Notes: generated by a model from the sequence alone, not told the origin. A stretch of DNA of 64,000 bases from Paenibacillus eucommiae (GCF_017874215.1 NZ_JAGGLB010000033.1:1-64000); one strand, 5' to 3'; shown: positions 54,134 to 63,158, counted from the first letter of the stretch. A program made the numbers and translations.

Positions 54134-54934
54134 TCAATCATTTTTTCCGGCATGTGTCAAAATCCGCTTAACCGAAGCAATTGCCCATTCCATCTCCAAA
54201 TATTGATTGCTGGGAGCATTGTATTCAATTCCCCAATAACCTTCATATCCGGCGTCCAGCAGCGTTTGAACGAGCTGTGCTCCTCTGTCCGTCCCCACAG
54301 TCTTACCGTCAAAATGAGTATGGTAGACCCATGGAGCAACTAGGATATCACCGATTTCCTGATCCTCCGACCAGCGGCCCATATGAAGCAGAATCCCAAA
54401 GTTCGGTTGATTTACCGCTTCGGCCACTCTTTTCAAATAATGTGGACTTTGTGAAGAACCCATATGATTCTCCGGTCCGACAACAAGACCTAAATCGGCT
54501 GCACGTACACTCAAATCCTGAAATTGTTTGACTGTGTATTCGAACTGCTCTTCGCTCACAGGAACGGATTGCTTGTCGCCGGTGTCAATGCGAATCGTTT
54601 TTGCCCCTAGTGTATCAGCTATCTTCAAATAGGCGACTGCATTGCTGTACAGCATCTTTCGTTTATCAGGATCTGCGTCCCACAGATGAGCTCCATCGAC
54701 TGCGAAATTGATGACTGTCATTTCTTTTTCATCCAGGGCTTCACGCAGCTTTTGAATATAATCCTCCTCAGGCAGTTTGAAAATATCTTGGCGCGTCCCC
54801 AGAAAGGACCCGTTCCATAGATCGACCGAGCTAAGGTTATATCTGTACTTTGAGGATTCCAGGTAACCGAAGGTGTCCATCTTCCCCTCGTTCATCGTAT
54901 TAAAAAAAGAAAAGCCGCCAATGCAAATTTTCAT
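54134..54934 (-). CDS. Sugar phosphate isomerase/epimerase-family protein
   Basis: A 266-residue AP-endonuclease-like TIM barrel. VVGPENHMGSS, GILLHMGRWS and YEGYWGIEYN carry the Glu and His residues expected at the metal site. GGGAGG precedes the ATG. It follows the permeases and precedes the dehydrogenase, so it probably isomerises or epimerises the imported sugar derivative. Confidence 0.87.
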   Translation of the reverse strand: MKICIGGFSFFNTMNEGKMDTFGYLESSKYRYNLSSVDLWNGSFLGTRQDIFKLPEEDYIQKLREALDEKEMTVINFAVDGAHLWDADPDKRKMLYSNAVAYLKIADTLGAKTIRIDTGDKQSVPVSEEQFEYTVKQFQDLSVRAADLGLVVGPENHMGSSQSPHYLKRVAEAVNQPNFGILLHMGRWSEDQEIGDILVAPWVYHTHFDGKTVGTDRGAQLVQTLLDAGYEGYWGIEYNAPSNQYLEMEWAIASVKRILTHAGKND

Positions 54935-55059
54935 TTTGTTTTGTCCTCCCTATTAGCCTAATAGCTATATTACTTGATCTCACTTGTGCTAATGAAAGCC
55001 GCCCATCAACCCTTCCGCTCTTGGAACGCCTCACCCCCTTTCGAGAAACATATGGACAC

Positions 55060-55944
55060 TCAACCTTTGATAGCCCCGACAGTCAAGCCCTTGACAAAAT
55101 ACTTTTGAAAAAAGGGATATGCAACCAGGATGGGCAGCACGCCGATCACAGCTATCGCGATCCGAACCCCCTGAGTGGGAATCGTCCCCGCTTCATCCAC
55201 CCTGCTGGAATACTCCGCATTATCAAGCAAGTACTGAACATTCAACAAAATTGTGTTTAGCAAAACCTGAATGCTGTAATACCGGTTGTCCGTAATATAA
55301 ATCAGTCCATTGAACCAATCATTCCAGTAATTGATCACTTGAAACAAGCCTACTGTAGCCAAAACGGGAAGCGAGAGCGGCAGCACCATTTGCAGAAAAA
55401 TTTTGAATTCCCCAGCCCCGTCTATATGCGCCGACTCCAGCACAGCACCCGGGATCGATACAGAAAAAAAGGTTCGCAACAAAATCACATAGAAAGCGTT
55501 TACCAAAAGCCCAGGAATAATCAAGGCCAGCAGCGTATTCTTAATATCGAAGAGATTCGTGTACATCAAGTAAGTCGACACCAGCCCTCCATTAAAGAGC
55601 ATCGTGAAAAAAATGAAAAATGAAAAGAAATTGCGCAGCGGCATATCCTTTTTGGATAACGGATAGGCTAACAGCGTCATGATCGCAAGGCTTGCAAACG
55701 TGCCTATCACCGTAACAAATATGGAAACTCCATAGGCGTTGAAAATGACTGACGAATCCTGAAATAAAAACCGGTAGCTTTCCAGACTGAACTTACCAGG
55801 AAAGAAAGAGTAACCGTTCTGAATAATCGCGTTCTCATCTGTCAATGATGCTGAAATCAGAAGCCAAAACGGAATTAGGCAACATACAGCAATAACCGCA
55901 AAGATAACTTGGATCAATCCTTGCTCCAGCTTGTTTTTGTTCAC
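55060..55944 (-). CDS. ABC sugar permease, LplC type
   Basis: A 294-residue permease with six membrane segments and the EAA loop (VLESAHIDGAGEFKIFLQMVLP). It starts 13 bases after the LplB-type gene. As in the first importer, no ATPase gene is present. Confidence 0.9.
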   Translation of the reverse strand: MNKNKLEQGLIQVIFAVIAVCCLIPFWLLISASLTDENAIIQNGYSFFPGKFSLESYRFLFQDSSVIFNAYGVSIFVTVIGTFASLAIMTLLAYPLSKKDMPLRNFFSFFIFFTMLFNGGLVSTYLMYTNLFDIKNTLLALIIPGLLVNAFYVILLRTFFSVSIPGAVLESAHIDGAGEFKIFLQMVLPLSLPVLATVGLFQVINYWNDWFNGLIYITDNRYYSIQVLLNTILLNVQYLLDNAEYSSRVDEAGTIPTQGVRIAIAVIGVLPILVAYPFFQKYFVKGLTVGAIKG

Positions 55945-55956
55945 TGGCTTCCCCTC

Positions 55957-56889
55957 CTAGAACAGTGCGTTGTCCGGATTTCTTTTTTTCACGATATAAT
56001 TAGAGATCAGAATCAAGCCAAAGCCAACAACCGACTGGTACAAGCCCGCAGCAGAAGCCATCCCGATATCACCGTTCTTGAGCAAAGCGCGATATACATA
56101 CGTATCCAGCACATTGGTAGTCGGCTGCAAGGGACCCGAATCCAGCGGAACTTGATAAAACAGACCAAAGTCGGCATAAAAGATCCTTCCAATTTGCAGC
56201 AGTGTCATAATCACAATAATTGGAATAATCGAAGGAATCGTAATGTGCCAAATCTGCTGAATTTTACCGGCACCGTCTATCGTCGCAGCTTCATAGTATT
56301 CATGATCGATGCCAACTACCGCAGCAAAGTAGATAATGCATAAGTAACCCACCCCACTCCATATCTTTACGATCGTTAAAATATACGGCCAAAATTTAGG
56401 CTCGGTGTACCACATGATCTCCGGCAGGCCAAGCAAAGGCAAAATACTTTTATTAATGAAACCAGTTTCCATGCTCAGTAGCGAAAACACCAAGTAACCA
56501 ATAATGACAGAAGAAATGAGATACGGAAGCAAAATAACACTCTGATAGAAACGGGATAAAAAGCGGTTCTTCAATTCATTCAACAGAATGGCCATGGCGA
56601 CGGAAAATATTAAATTCAGCACAATGAATGCAACGTTATACAAAATCGTATTTCGGGTTATCACATAAGCTTCCGCCGTTTTAAACAAATATTCGAAGTT
56701 TCTAAATCCAATCCAGTCGCCACCCAAAAGCCCCTTCGAAAAATCAATGTCCTTGAATGCAATAATAATGCCGAACATCGGAATATAATTGTTGATCAAT
56801 AAATAGAGAATTCCCGGAAGAATCATTAGATACAATACTTTATATTTCTTAAAACTCTTAAAAGCGGCTTGATTCAACCATGATGACAT
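55957..56889 (-). CDS. ABC sugar permease, LplB type
   Basis: A 310-residue permease with six membrane segments and the EAA loop (YYEAATIDGAGKIQQIWHITIP). ATG 56889 is chosen over ATG 56901 because the ribosome binding site GAGGGG lies too close to the latter. First gene of the second importer operon. Confidence 0.9.
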   Translation of the reverse strand: MSSWLNQAAFKSFKKYKVLYLMILPGILYLLINNYIPMFGIIIAFKDIDFSKGLLGGDWIGFRNFEYLFKTAEAYVITRNTILYNVAFIVLNLIFSVAMAILLNELKNRFLSRFYQSVILLPYLISSVIIGYLVFSLLSMETGFINKSILPLLGLPEIMWYTEPKFWPYILTIVKIWSGVGYLCIIYFAAVVGIDHEYYEAATIDGAGKIQQIWHITIPSIIPIIVIMTLLQIGRIFYADFGLFYQVPLDSGPLQPTTNVLDTYVYRALLKNGDIGMASAAGLYQSVVGFGLILISNYIVKKRNPDNALF

Positions 56890-57040
56890 GGCAGTTCCCA
56901 TCCCCTCTGTTGATAACTATTAAGTCTGCCTAAGGTGCATCTCATTTCTAGGAATCATCATTTAATCAAGCTCCAGCACCTCCCTGGCTTAGTCCAAATA
57001 TCAAATATAAAGCGATTACATTTCTAAGAAAAACGTCTTG

Positions 57041-57258
57041 CGGCGTCCTTTGAGGAGCGTGTTAGTGACGTTGGTGCATGGAGGAGGGAATGGCTGTGGG
57101 CTCCAGCCGCTGTTAAAGATTTGTTCCCTTGAATGGTAATGATGAGGAGGTAGGAACAAATCTTTAAAGGCGGACGCTTCCGCTCTTCCTCCCACAGCCA
57201 TCCCCTCTTCTCAGCTACGATCGCTCGAATCATCACGAACACCAAGCTCAAACGGACA
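57041..57258. repeat. Covarying stem-loop element, copy 2
   Basis: Outer 17-bp stem 57084-57100 with 57191-57207 (16 of 17 paired); the inner 15-bp stem TTAAAGATTTGTTCC/GGAACAAATCTTTAA is perfect. The outer arms differ from copy 1 on both sides in a matched way. Confidence 0.85.
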
Positions 57259-57447
57259 GCCAGCAGAGGTTTCTTTCCTGAGGGAAAGGGATAGTGGCGA
57301 TAGGATAATCTGAGCTTCCTTTCTGATTCCCTTAGGAGGATGAATGGTCACACACCGTCTACTTTTCCACTGAAAAGCTGCACTGTGTAATCGGGATTTA
57401 TTCACTCTAGTATCCCCCAAGAGCCCCGCCTGCTACCTGCCTGCTAC

Positions 57448-57635
57448 TTAACGATGTTTTTCATCGCTAAAAGCACCAATTCGCCTCCACATCTTACTTT
57501 AACAATGAAAAACATCGTTAAATCCCTTTTATCCACCCGGAGAGGGCCATTCGACCTCTTTTAACGATGAAAAACATCACTAACATAGCTGATTGACCCG
57601 AAAGCACTTGCTTTAACGATGAAAAACATCGTTAA
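57448..57635. repeat. Hairpin repeat locus D (four copies)
   Basis: Hairpins at 57448-57470, 57499-57521, 57561-57583 and 57613-57635 share the order and linkers of locus C, so the whole block of about 190 bp is itself repeated. Confidence 0.85.
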
Positions 57636-57693
57636 GTAAAGACTTGCTCCATTCGCGGGAGGTGGGCTGCTGCTTGTTTAATTATTTATTCCA

Positions 57694-57732
57694 TCGGACA
57701 AATTAATTAACTAAAAAATTTTGTTCGACCGA
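57694..57732. promoter_or_regulatory. Possible ROK regulator operator
   Basis: Imperfect dyad: TCGG-ACAAATT at the left and AATTTTGT-TCGACCGA at the right. It lies 300 bases before the ROK start, far for autoregulation, so it is only a candidate. Confidence 0.25.
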
Positions 57733-58026
57733 TTTGAGATTATTATATTTGCCTCCGATTCTTTTGTCAACGAAATTTATTTCACTTAAAAAGTTAGCTT
57801 TATTGGCTTTAAACGCTGGAAATATATGATATCTATGTTGACAGGCTGGTTTCTTATACCTATAATTTGAGTAAGGAAACGATTTTCCACCTCTTATTAT
57901 TCCATCAGTAAAATTAATTAAGGATACTACCGTAGAAAGCTTCTGCTGCTCACCTATATCCTTCCAATTGTTGTGGTATAATAAAGAAAAAGTATCGAAA
58001 TATGAATGTGACCTGGAGAAATGATC

Positions 58027-59151
58027 ATGATCAAAATAGGCAATCAGCAAATGCTGAGAGAAATTAACAAGTCCACGCTGCTTCATACGATCTTTGACAA
58101 TGGACCTATTTCCCGCGTTGACTTATCACGTAAAACCAAGCTCAGCCCAACTACCGTATCGATACTGATCGATGACATGATACGTCAAGAACTCGTACAT
58201 GAAATCGGGACAACAGGCTCTGGTGTCGGGCGTAAAATGACACTCCTGAATATAAAGGCCGACGGGGGTTACGTCCTGGGTATCGACCTTGCAAGCTCGC
58301 CCGCTCACTGCGTTCTGCTGAATTTGCATGGGGAGCTGATCGCCAACCAAGGCCTCAAGTCCCTCGTTGGGGAGGAGCAGCTTCGTTCGGACCTGGTTAG
58401 TCTTACCCACTCCTTTATCGAGAAGCAGAATATTCCTCAAAGCCTGATCAGGCGTGTTGGCATTTCTGTCCCGGGAAGGCTTGATGATAAGCAAAGTGTT
58501 GTCATTACCTCCCATTATTTAAAGCTTCATAACTTTCCCTTGTTATCTGTAATGGAGGAGGCTTTGTCGATTCCCGTACTGGTGACGAATGACCTCGATG
58601 CTGCCGGGTTTGCCGAACGTTTCAGCGGAGCTGCCAAGGGAGATCACACCACGGTCTTTATCATGATCGACTATGGAACAGGCGCTGGTATTGTACTGAA
58701 CGGCCAGGTTTATCATGGTGCGCGTGGAACAGCTGGTAAAACCGAATATTTCGAGCCCTACTGCACGCAAGTTCTGGCGGGCAAGCTGAAGGAGGATTTC
58801 CCTGGGCAGTTTGAGGCTCTGTCCGCAGATGAGACGATCCGGACTTTCATTGAGCTGGGGCTGTCGGGCATCGAGCCCTATCGTGAGCGTGCGGAGTACA
58901 TGATTGCGGATATTGCCAACTACTGCGCCAGAACGCTGCAAATGCTGAATCCGCAGAAAATGATTCTTGGCGGCTGGATTACCGAAAACGGACTGTTTTT
59001 CGACAAGCTCGTAACGGCCATAAATAAAAAAGAAAACTCTCCCTATGGAGCCACCCCGGTTGTCTCTTCCCACTGGAAGAAATATGGGGCAGCTATGGGC
59101 GCGGCTACGCTTGGCTTGTATGAGATTTTTAAGCAGAAGGTCGTTCAATAA
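58027..59151 (+). CDS. ROK-family transcriptional regulator
   Basis: A 374-residue NagC/XylR-type repressor. Residues about 20-70 form a winged helix (SRVDLSRKTKLSPTTVSILIDDM), followed by the ROK/ASKHA sugar-binding domain (LGIDLASSPAHCVLL; DYGTGAGIVLNGQVYHGARG). The usual zinc-binding CxCGxxGC cluster is absent. ATG 58027 follows GGAG by eight bases. Divergent from the second importer operon, which it probably controls. Confidence 0.87.
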   Translation: MIKIGNQQMLREINKSTLLHTIFDNGPISRVDLSRKTKLSPTTVSILIDDMIRQELVHEIGTTGSGVGRKMTLLNIKADGGYVLGIDLASSPAHCVLLNLHGELIANQGLKSLVGEEQLRSDLVSLTHSFIEKQNIPQSLIRRVGISVPGRLDDKQSVVITSHYLKLHNFPLLSVMEEALSIPVLVTNDLDAAGFAERFSGAAKGDHTTVFIMIDYGTGAGIVLNGQVYHGARGTAGKTEYFEPYCTQVLAGKLKEDFPGQFEALSADETIRTFIELGLSGIEPYRERAEYMIADIANYCARTLQMLNPQKMILGGWITENGLFFDKLVTAINKKENSPYGATPVVSSHWKKYGAAMGAATLGLYEIFKQKVVQ

Positions 59152-59154
59152 AAA

Positions 59155-59173
59155 TGGACGCCTTTGGGCGTCC
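59155..59173 (+). terminator. Hairpin after the ROK gene
   Basis: GGACGCC-TTT-GGGCGTCC begins three bases after the stop, followed by TTTGAT. Its right arm is also the start of stem-loop element copy 3. Confidence 0.55.
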
Positions 59174-59375
59174 TTTGATATGCGTGTTCATTACCTGGGT
59201 GCATGGAAGGAGGTAAGGACTGTGGGCTCCAGCCGCTGTTAAAGATTTGTTCCCTTGAATGGAATGGATGTAAGGTTGGAACCAATCTTTAAAGGCGGAC
59301 GCTATCGCTCTTCCTCCCACAGTCCTTACCTCTCTCAGCTACCAAGTGCAGAACAAGCCACTCTCAAACGGACAG
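59167..59375. repeat. Covarying stem-loop element, copy 3
   Basis: Outer 17-bp stem 59210-59226 with 59316-59332 is perfect; the inner stem has one mismatch. Sequences between the stems match copies 1 and 2. Confidence 0.85.
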
Positions 59376-59445
59376 ACATCAAGCGTCTGCAACTGAGCGA
59401 AAAGGATTATGTACCATACATGGCCACTGGCAGCATTTACAGCAT

Positions 59446-60366
59446 TTATCCGATTGTAACGGCAACGAACTGGTCTTTCCAAAGAGAATCGGGAATAGTT
59501 TCCAGCAGTTTCTCGGCTCGTTCCTTGTAAAGCGCTTGAATGATCTGTGAATACTCAAGGCAGCCTGAGGCTTTTACATAAGCCAGGCAATCTAATTTTT
59601 TTAGAAGAAAATCCTCCTTCGAAACTCTTCCCTCATAATACTCTGTAAGAATCGGGAATTCCTTCGGACTGTCCTCTAGTAGAAAAAGAATAGGCAGCGT
59701 GCGTTTTTTTTGCAATAAATCATTTTTTACATCGTAACGCTGCAGATCATTAACATCATTTCCAATCTGAGCTATGATGCCAATGCAGTAAGATAATTCG
59801 TTCAAGCGATCTATTTGCTCTTGATCGAGATGTTCAATAAGCGCATAACCCATGTAGCAGGCTAATTGAATCAATGATCCTGATTTTTGCTGTACCATAA
59901 GAATGTAGTCTTGTTCGGTCTGAATGGATCCATTAATATCCAGCTGCTGTCCGTGAACAGCTCTGGCCAGAAGCCTGCTAATTTCCTTGGCCGGGAGCGC
60001 CGGCTGACTTGAATCCCCGGTATTAAAGGTGCTCAGTTCACCCATGAACGTAATGAGAAATCCAAGAATTCCATTCAAGGTATAGGCCTGCGGGCAGCTC
60101 ATCCAAGGCTTGCTCCAATTATCCTGATCCTGCAGGTCATCAATCATATCCAGGGCCAGCATAACCACCTCGGTCAGCGCCGCGGCACGATGAATCGCAG
60201 GTGAATCACCACCCAGCATGCCATGCACACTCCGTGTTATACTGGACCAGGTGGAACGCTCGACGTTCTTCTCTTCCACAAATACTTTTATCAGTTTATT
60301 GAGCTCAGGCTCCGTAAAATATTCATCAACAACGCGATAAATCTCCTCTATAATCTCTTTCTCCAC
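59446..60366 (-). CDS. ComQ-like polyprenyl synthase
   Basis: A 306-residue isoprenyl diphosphate synthase-fold protein. DDLQD (first Asp-rich motif) and NDVND (second motif, with Asn for the first Asp) place it near ComQ-type enzymes, which prenylate a Trp of the ComX pheromone. GTG 60366 follows GGGGGG by six bases. No ComX-like peptide with a C-terminal Trp and no comP/comA genes are near. It may prenylate another peptide or make a short prenyl diphosphate. Confidence 0.8.
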   Translation of the reverse strand: MEKEIIEEIYRVVDEYFTEPELNKLIKVFVEEKNVERSTWSSITRSVHGMLGGDSPAIHRAAALTEVVMLALDMIDDLQDQDNWSKPWMSCPQAYTLNGILGFLITFMGELSTFNTGDSSQPALPAKEISRLLARAVHGQQLDINGSIQTEQDYILMVQQKSGSLIQLACYMGYALIEHLDQEQIDRLNELSYCIGIIAQIGNDVNDLQRYDVKNDLLQKKRTLPILFLLEDSPKEFPILTEYYEGRVSKEDFLLKKLDCLAYVKASGCLEYSQIIQALYKERAEKLLETIPDSLWKDQFVAVTIG

Positions 60367-60417
60367 CCGTTTCCCCCCAATAATATGTATAAATATATTC
60401 AATATTTTACCAAATAA

Positions 60418-60463
60418 AAAAGAGAGTGTATATTGGGAATTAACCAAAATACATTCTCTTTGC
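60418..60463 (-). terminator. Terminator after the Lrp gene
   Basis: AAGAGAATGTAT pairs with ATACACTCTCTT and is followed by TTTTTTATTT on the minus strand. It also limits read-through into the ComQ-like gene. Confidence 0.7.
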
Positions 60464-60509
60464 TTTTTATGAGGAGCTCATTTGCAAATTAATTCATACG
60501 GGGGCTGTT

Positions 60510-60944
60510 TCACAGTAAAATCCTGTTTTCTAATATATTTTTCATACTAATATGAGATTTAGAAGGACCGAGCTGTACAAGTGAATCTTGAAATTCTGCA
60601 AGCTCCTCTATCGATGCCGTTTGTACTTTAAGAAGATAATTAAATTCCCCGCTTATGCGAAACAAATCCGTTACTTCTCTGGCCTCTTTACAAAAATCAA
60701 CTAACTCTTGGCAATGTTCTGTCTTTATTAGAATAAAAGTGGTCGTCCCTCGATCCAAATCCCGTAAATTAAATACGGTACAATACTCGGAAATAATTTT
60801 TTTCTCTTCCAGCTTTATTATCCTTTCTTTAACCGAAGGCTGAGACATGGAAATTTCTTTGCTGATCTGAGAAATAGGCATTCGTGCATTGTGCTGCAGT
60901 AATTGCATTATTTTTTTATCAATGTCATCGATTATAGGGTCCAT
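60510..60944 (-). CDS. Lrp/AsnC-family transcriptional regulator
   Basis: A 144-residue protein. The N-terminal HTH (IDDIDKKIMQLLQHNARMPISQISKEISMSQPSVKERI region) is followed by the RAM/ACT-like ligand domain (FILIKTEHCQELVDFC; RISGEFNYLLKVQT). The ATG has GGAGG upstream. It faces a VOC gene across a 170-base gap and likely responds to an amino acid. Confidence 0.88.
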   Translation of the reverse strand: MDPIIDDIDKKIMQLLQHNARMPISQISKEISMSQPSVKERIIKLEEKKIISEYCTVFNLRDLDRGTTTFILIKTEHCQELVDFCKEAREVTDLFRISGEFNYLLKVQTASIEELAEFQDSLVQLGPSKSHISMKNILENRILL

Positions 60945-61112
60945 ATGTGGCGCCTCCTTATGTAATATTATAAAGTAAGGTGTTTTATATAAATTAACTT
61001 ATTTTCAATAATTATTTTAACATGATTTCCTTATGTTTTGCATATACCACGTGGAATAATACCACTATAATAAAAACAACTTCTATTTCTATATATCGAG
61101 GAGAGATTATAA

Positions 61113-61568
61113 ATGAGTGTAAAAGGCCTTGCACATGTGGCCATACAAGCTAAAGATTATCAAGCAACCATTGCATTTTATACTGAAGTTTTAGGGTTTA
61201 AAATAGGGCATCATTGGAGTCTGCCTTCCTTTTTGATCAAAGAAGCTTCCATGCTTATTTCTCCTGACCAGAGAACCTGTATTGAAATTTTTGATAACGA
61301 AGCGGTCATTCCGGCTCAAGGAAAAAAAGCCTCGTCTGAAGAGGATGTAGCTCACGGAGCGTTATTGCATTTCGCATTTTATGTAAATAATGTAGAGGAA
61401 ATATATCAAAAAGCCCTTAATCATGGAGCAAAGGCTTTTGTAGAACCGGGGCAGCTTTCCCTGGGTATTCCACCCCTTTTGGTAAAAAACGCTGTAATCC
61501 ACAGCCCAAATGGTGAAATTATTGAATTTATTGAGGAGGTTGATTTTGATATGTCTGCTAAAAAATAG
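61113..61568 (+). CDS. VOC-family (glyoxalase-like) protein
   Basis: A 151-residue protein with paired beta-alpha-beta-beta-beta modules. HVAIQAKDYQATIAFYTEVLGFK, EIFDNEA, LLHFAFYVNNVEEIYQKAL and EIIEFIEE supply the conserved metal-site His/Glu pattern. GGAGAG precedes the ATG. Could be an isomerase, dioxygenase or resistance protein; unassigned. Confidence 0.82.
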   Translation: MSVKGLAHVAIQAKDYQATIAFYTEVLGFKIGHHWSLPSFLIKEASMLISPDQRTCIEIFDNEAVIPAQGKKASSEEDVAHGALLHFAFYVNNVEEIYQKALNHGAKAFVEPGQLSLGIPPLLVKNAVIHSPNGEIIEFIEEVDFDMSAKK

Positions 61569-61581
61569 ACCGATCACAAAA

Positions 61582-62100
61582 TTAATTCTCAAACCCAAGT
61601 TTCCGCATGATAGAATGAACAAAATCTGTTTTGGCATCTGCATAAGCCCATTTGTCAGTCGTATATGTCTTAGCTAGGTTCTCTTTAAGCTCTTGGTATG
61701 ATCTTCGATCGCTTTCATTTTGATTTAAGTGATCTCTAAATGCCACTTGTCTTATTAGATGCTCGCTGCCAGTTTGAAACATGTGGATCTGATGGGTTCT
61801 TGGCTCCCCTTTACTGAAATAATGCCTCTCAGGAAGAATATTAGTTCCTTTATAGGAATAACCGATTTGCTCTAAGTGAGGAACACATTGAACGCCATCC
61901 TCAAACCGCATAATTTCAATAGCAATATCAATAATAGGCTTCGCACTTAAACTCTGGACAGCGGTGCTTCCAATATGGTGAATGACCAAAGGATACGCAC
62001 CATTTCCAGATTCTATTCTGCGTTTCTCCAATAGAAATTCTTCTCCCCATTGTTCTGTCCAAGGGACAAGAAGTACCTCTCCTTTAGGCAAACCAAGCAT
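61582..62100 (-). CDS. GrpB/UPF0157-family protein
   Basis: A 172-residue protein of the GrpB family, a nucleotidyltransferase-like fold. IHHIGSTAVQSLSAKPIIDIAIE (residues about 39-61) is the diagnostic motif with GS and the Asp pair, followed by FRDHLNQNESDRRSYQELK. The biochemical role is not known; fused forms occur with CoaE. Stands alone. Confidence 0.85.
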   Translation of the reverse strand: MLGLPKGEVLLVPWTEQWGEEFLLEKRRIESGNGAYPLVIHHIGSTAVQSLSAKPIIDIAIEIMRFEDGVQCVPHLEQIGYSYKGTNILPERHYFSKGEPRTHQIHMFQTGSEHLIRQVAFRDHLNQNESDRRSYQELKENLAKTYTTDKWAYADAKTDFVHSIMRKLGFEN

Positions 62101-62164
62101 ATTTCCAACCCCTCACTGGTACACAATGATATTCTTTATTTCATCATGCTCGAAAAACATCATT

Positions 62165-62206
62165 TAGCAGCCCCCGCTAACAGGAAATGGTTAGTGAGGA
62201 GCTGCT
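62165..62206 (-). terminator. Hairpin after the MerR gene
   Basis: AGCAGCTCCTCACTAAC pairs imperfectly with GTTAGCGGGGGCTGCT directly past the MerR stop; a TTTTT run follows several bases later. Confidence 0.5.
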
Positions 62207-63115
62207 TCATAGTGACTCCTCCGATTGGATAAATATTTGTTGTGCTTGCGGGTATTCAGCTAAGAATCGCTCATTTGCCGCCTGTAGTTTATCTTGATAC
62301 ATTTGGTAAGAGCTGCTTAATATTTGTAGATTCGCGATAAAAATATCGTAATACCCATTGTTTTTTTGAAAATCGAGTAAAATTTGTTGCATCCTATATG
62401 CGGGACTAGCTTTAAAATCCTCTGAATTACGATACTCTAAATACTGTTCTAACCTATCCTTATTTTCTTCCATGAAGTTCGCATAATCATTTACTGCGCT
62501 ATCCATATCCTTCTCCATCACTTGCAGATCAATCTTGCTTAATGAATCGAATGCCTCTGCCATATACAGCTGCAAATCTTCTGGAAACTCGACACTAGCA
62601 ATATGATCAAGAAATTCAACAATTCGCTGATAGGCTGCCATTTTTTCAGGAGTATCAAGTTTTCCATCTAAAAATCTTCCGAAATGCATACACAAATACA
62701 TCCCATAATTACCCGGAAATGCTTGCAGCAATTTATCTTTGATCTGTACATGATCATTTAATTTGTGCTCAATTTCATTGAATGCTTCTTCAATCGTCGG
62801 ATTACTTTCTAACAAATAATTCAAATAGTCATATTGGGCTTTTACTTGCTGCAGGTGGATTTCTTTTTTTAATCTGTAAGCATGCAAGGCTTTATGTTTG
62901 TCTTCACTCGTAATTACTGACTTTATGTCAGAAACACTCATGCCAAGCTGTCTAAGTACGGTGATCTCTTTCAATAAAGTTACATCGTATTCAGTAAAGC
63001 ATCTATACCCATTATCATTGTACTTTAATTCTAGCAGGCCCTGCTGTTCATAATAGTTTATAGCCTTCTTAGTTACTTTACATATTTTTGAAACCTCGCT
63101 AATTAGCAATTTCAT
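62207..63115 (-). CDS. MerR-family transcriptional regulator
   Basis: A 302-residue protein. Residues 1-70 form the MerR winged helix (ISEVSKICKVTKKAINYYEQQGLL; GYRCFTEYDVTLLKEI), followed by a coiled-coil and a long helical C-terminal domain of unknown ligand. ATG 63115 is chosen; a GTG directly before it (63118) would add one residue. The upstream promoter has the 19-base spacer typical of MerR targets, so it likely controls itself. Confidence 0.87.
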   Translation of the reverse strand: MKLLISEVSKICKVTKKAINYYEQQGLLELKYNDNGYRCFTEYDVTLLKEITVLRQLGMSVSDIKSVITSEDKHKALHAYRLKKEIHLQQVKAQYDYLNYLLESNPTIEEAFNEIEHKLNDHVQIKDKLLQAFPGNYGMYLCMHFGRFLDGKLDTPEKMAAYQRIVEFLDHIASVEFPEDLQLYMAEAFDSLSKIDLQVMEKDMDSAVNDYANFMEENKDRLEQYLEYRNSEDFKASPAYRMQQILLDFQKNNGYYDIFIANLQILSSSYQMYQDKLQAANERFLAEYPQAQQIFIQSEESL

Positions 63116-63127
63116 CACCTCAGTCTC

Positions 63128-63158
63128 ATTTTAGACTACTCCCTAAGGTATCAGTCAA
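63128..63158 (-). promoter_or_regulatory. MerR-type promoter with 19-base spacer
   Basis: -35 TTGACT (63153-63158), 19-base spacer containing CCTTAGGGAGTAG, and -10 TAAAAT (63128-63133). The long spacer is the hallmark of promoters activated by MerR-family DNA twisting. The -35 overlaps the stop codon of the upstream LysR gene. Confidence 0.65.

Larger units (their letters stand above)
56890..58026. other. Divergent regulatory region filled with repeats
   Basis: The 1.1-kb gap between the importer operon and the ROK regulator. It holds copy 2 of the covarying stem element, locus D of the hairpin family, a possible operator at 57694-57732 and a TATAAT at 57977-57982. A 127-codon minus-strand frame (57703-58086) overlaps the ROK start and lacks protein-like features. 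Confidence 0.65.

Noticed and set aside
57703..58086. 127-codon minus-strand frame
   Set aside because: Overlaps the ROK start, AT-rich product with no motif and no ribosome binding site.
59378..59445. ComX-like peptide after the ComQ-like gene
   Set aside because: Only frames of about 9-14 codons without Trp; not a pheromone precursor.
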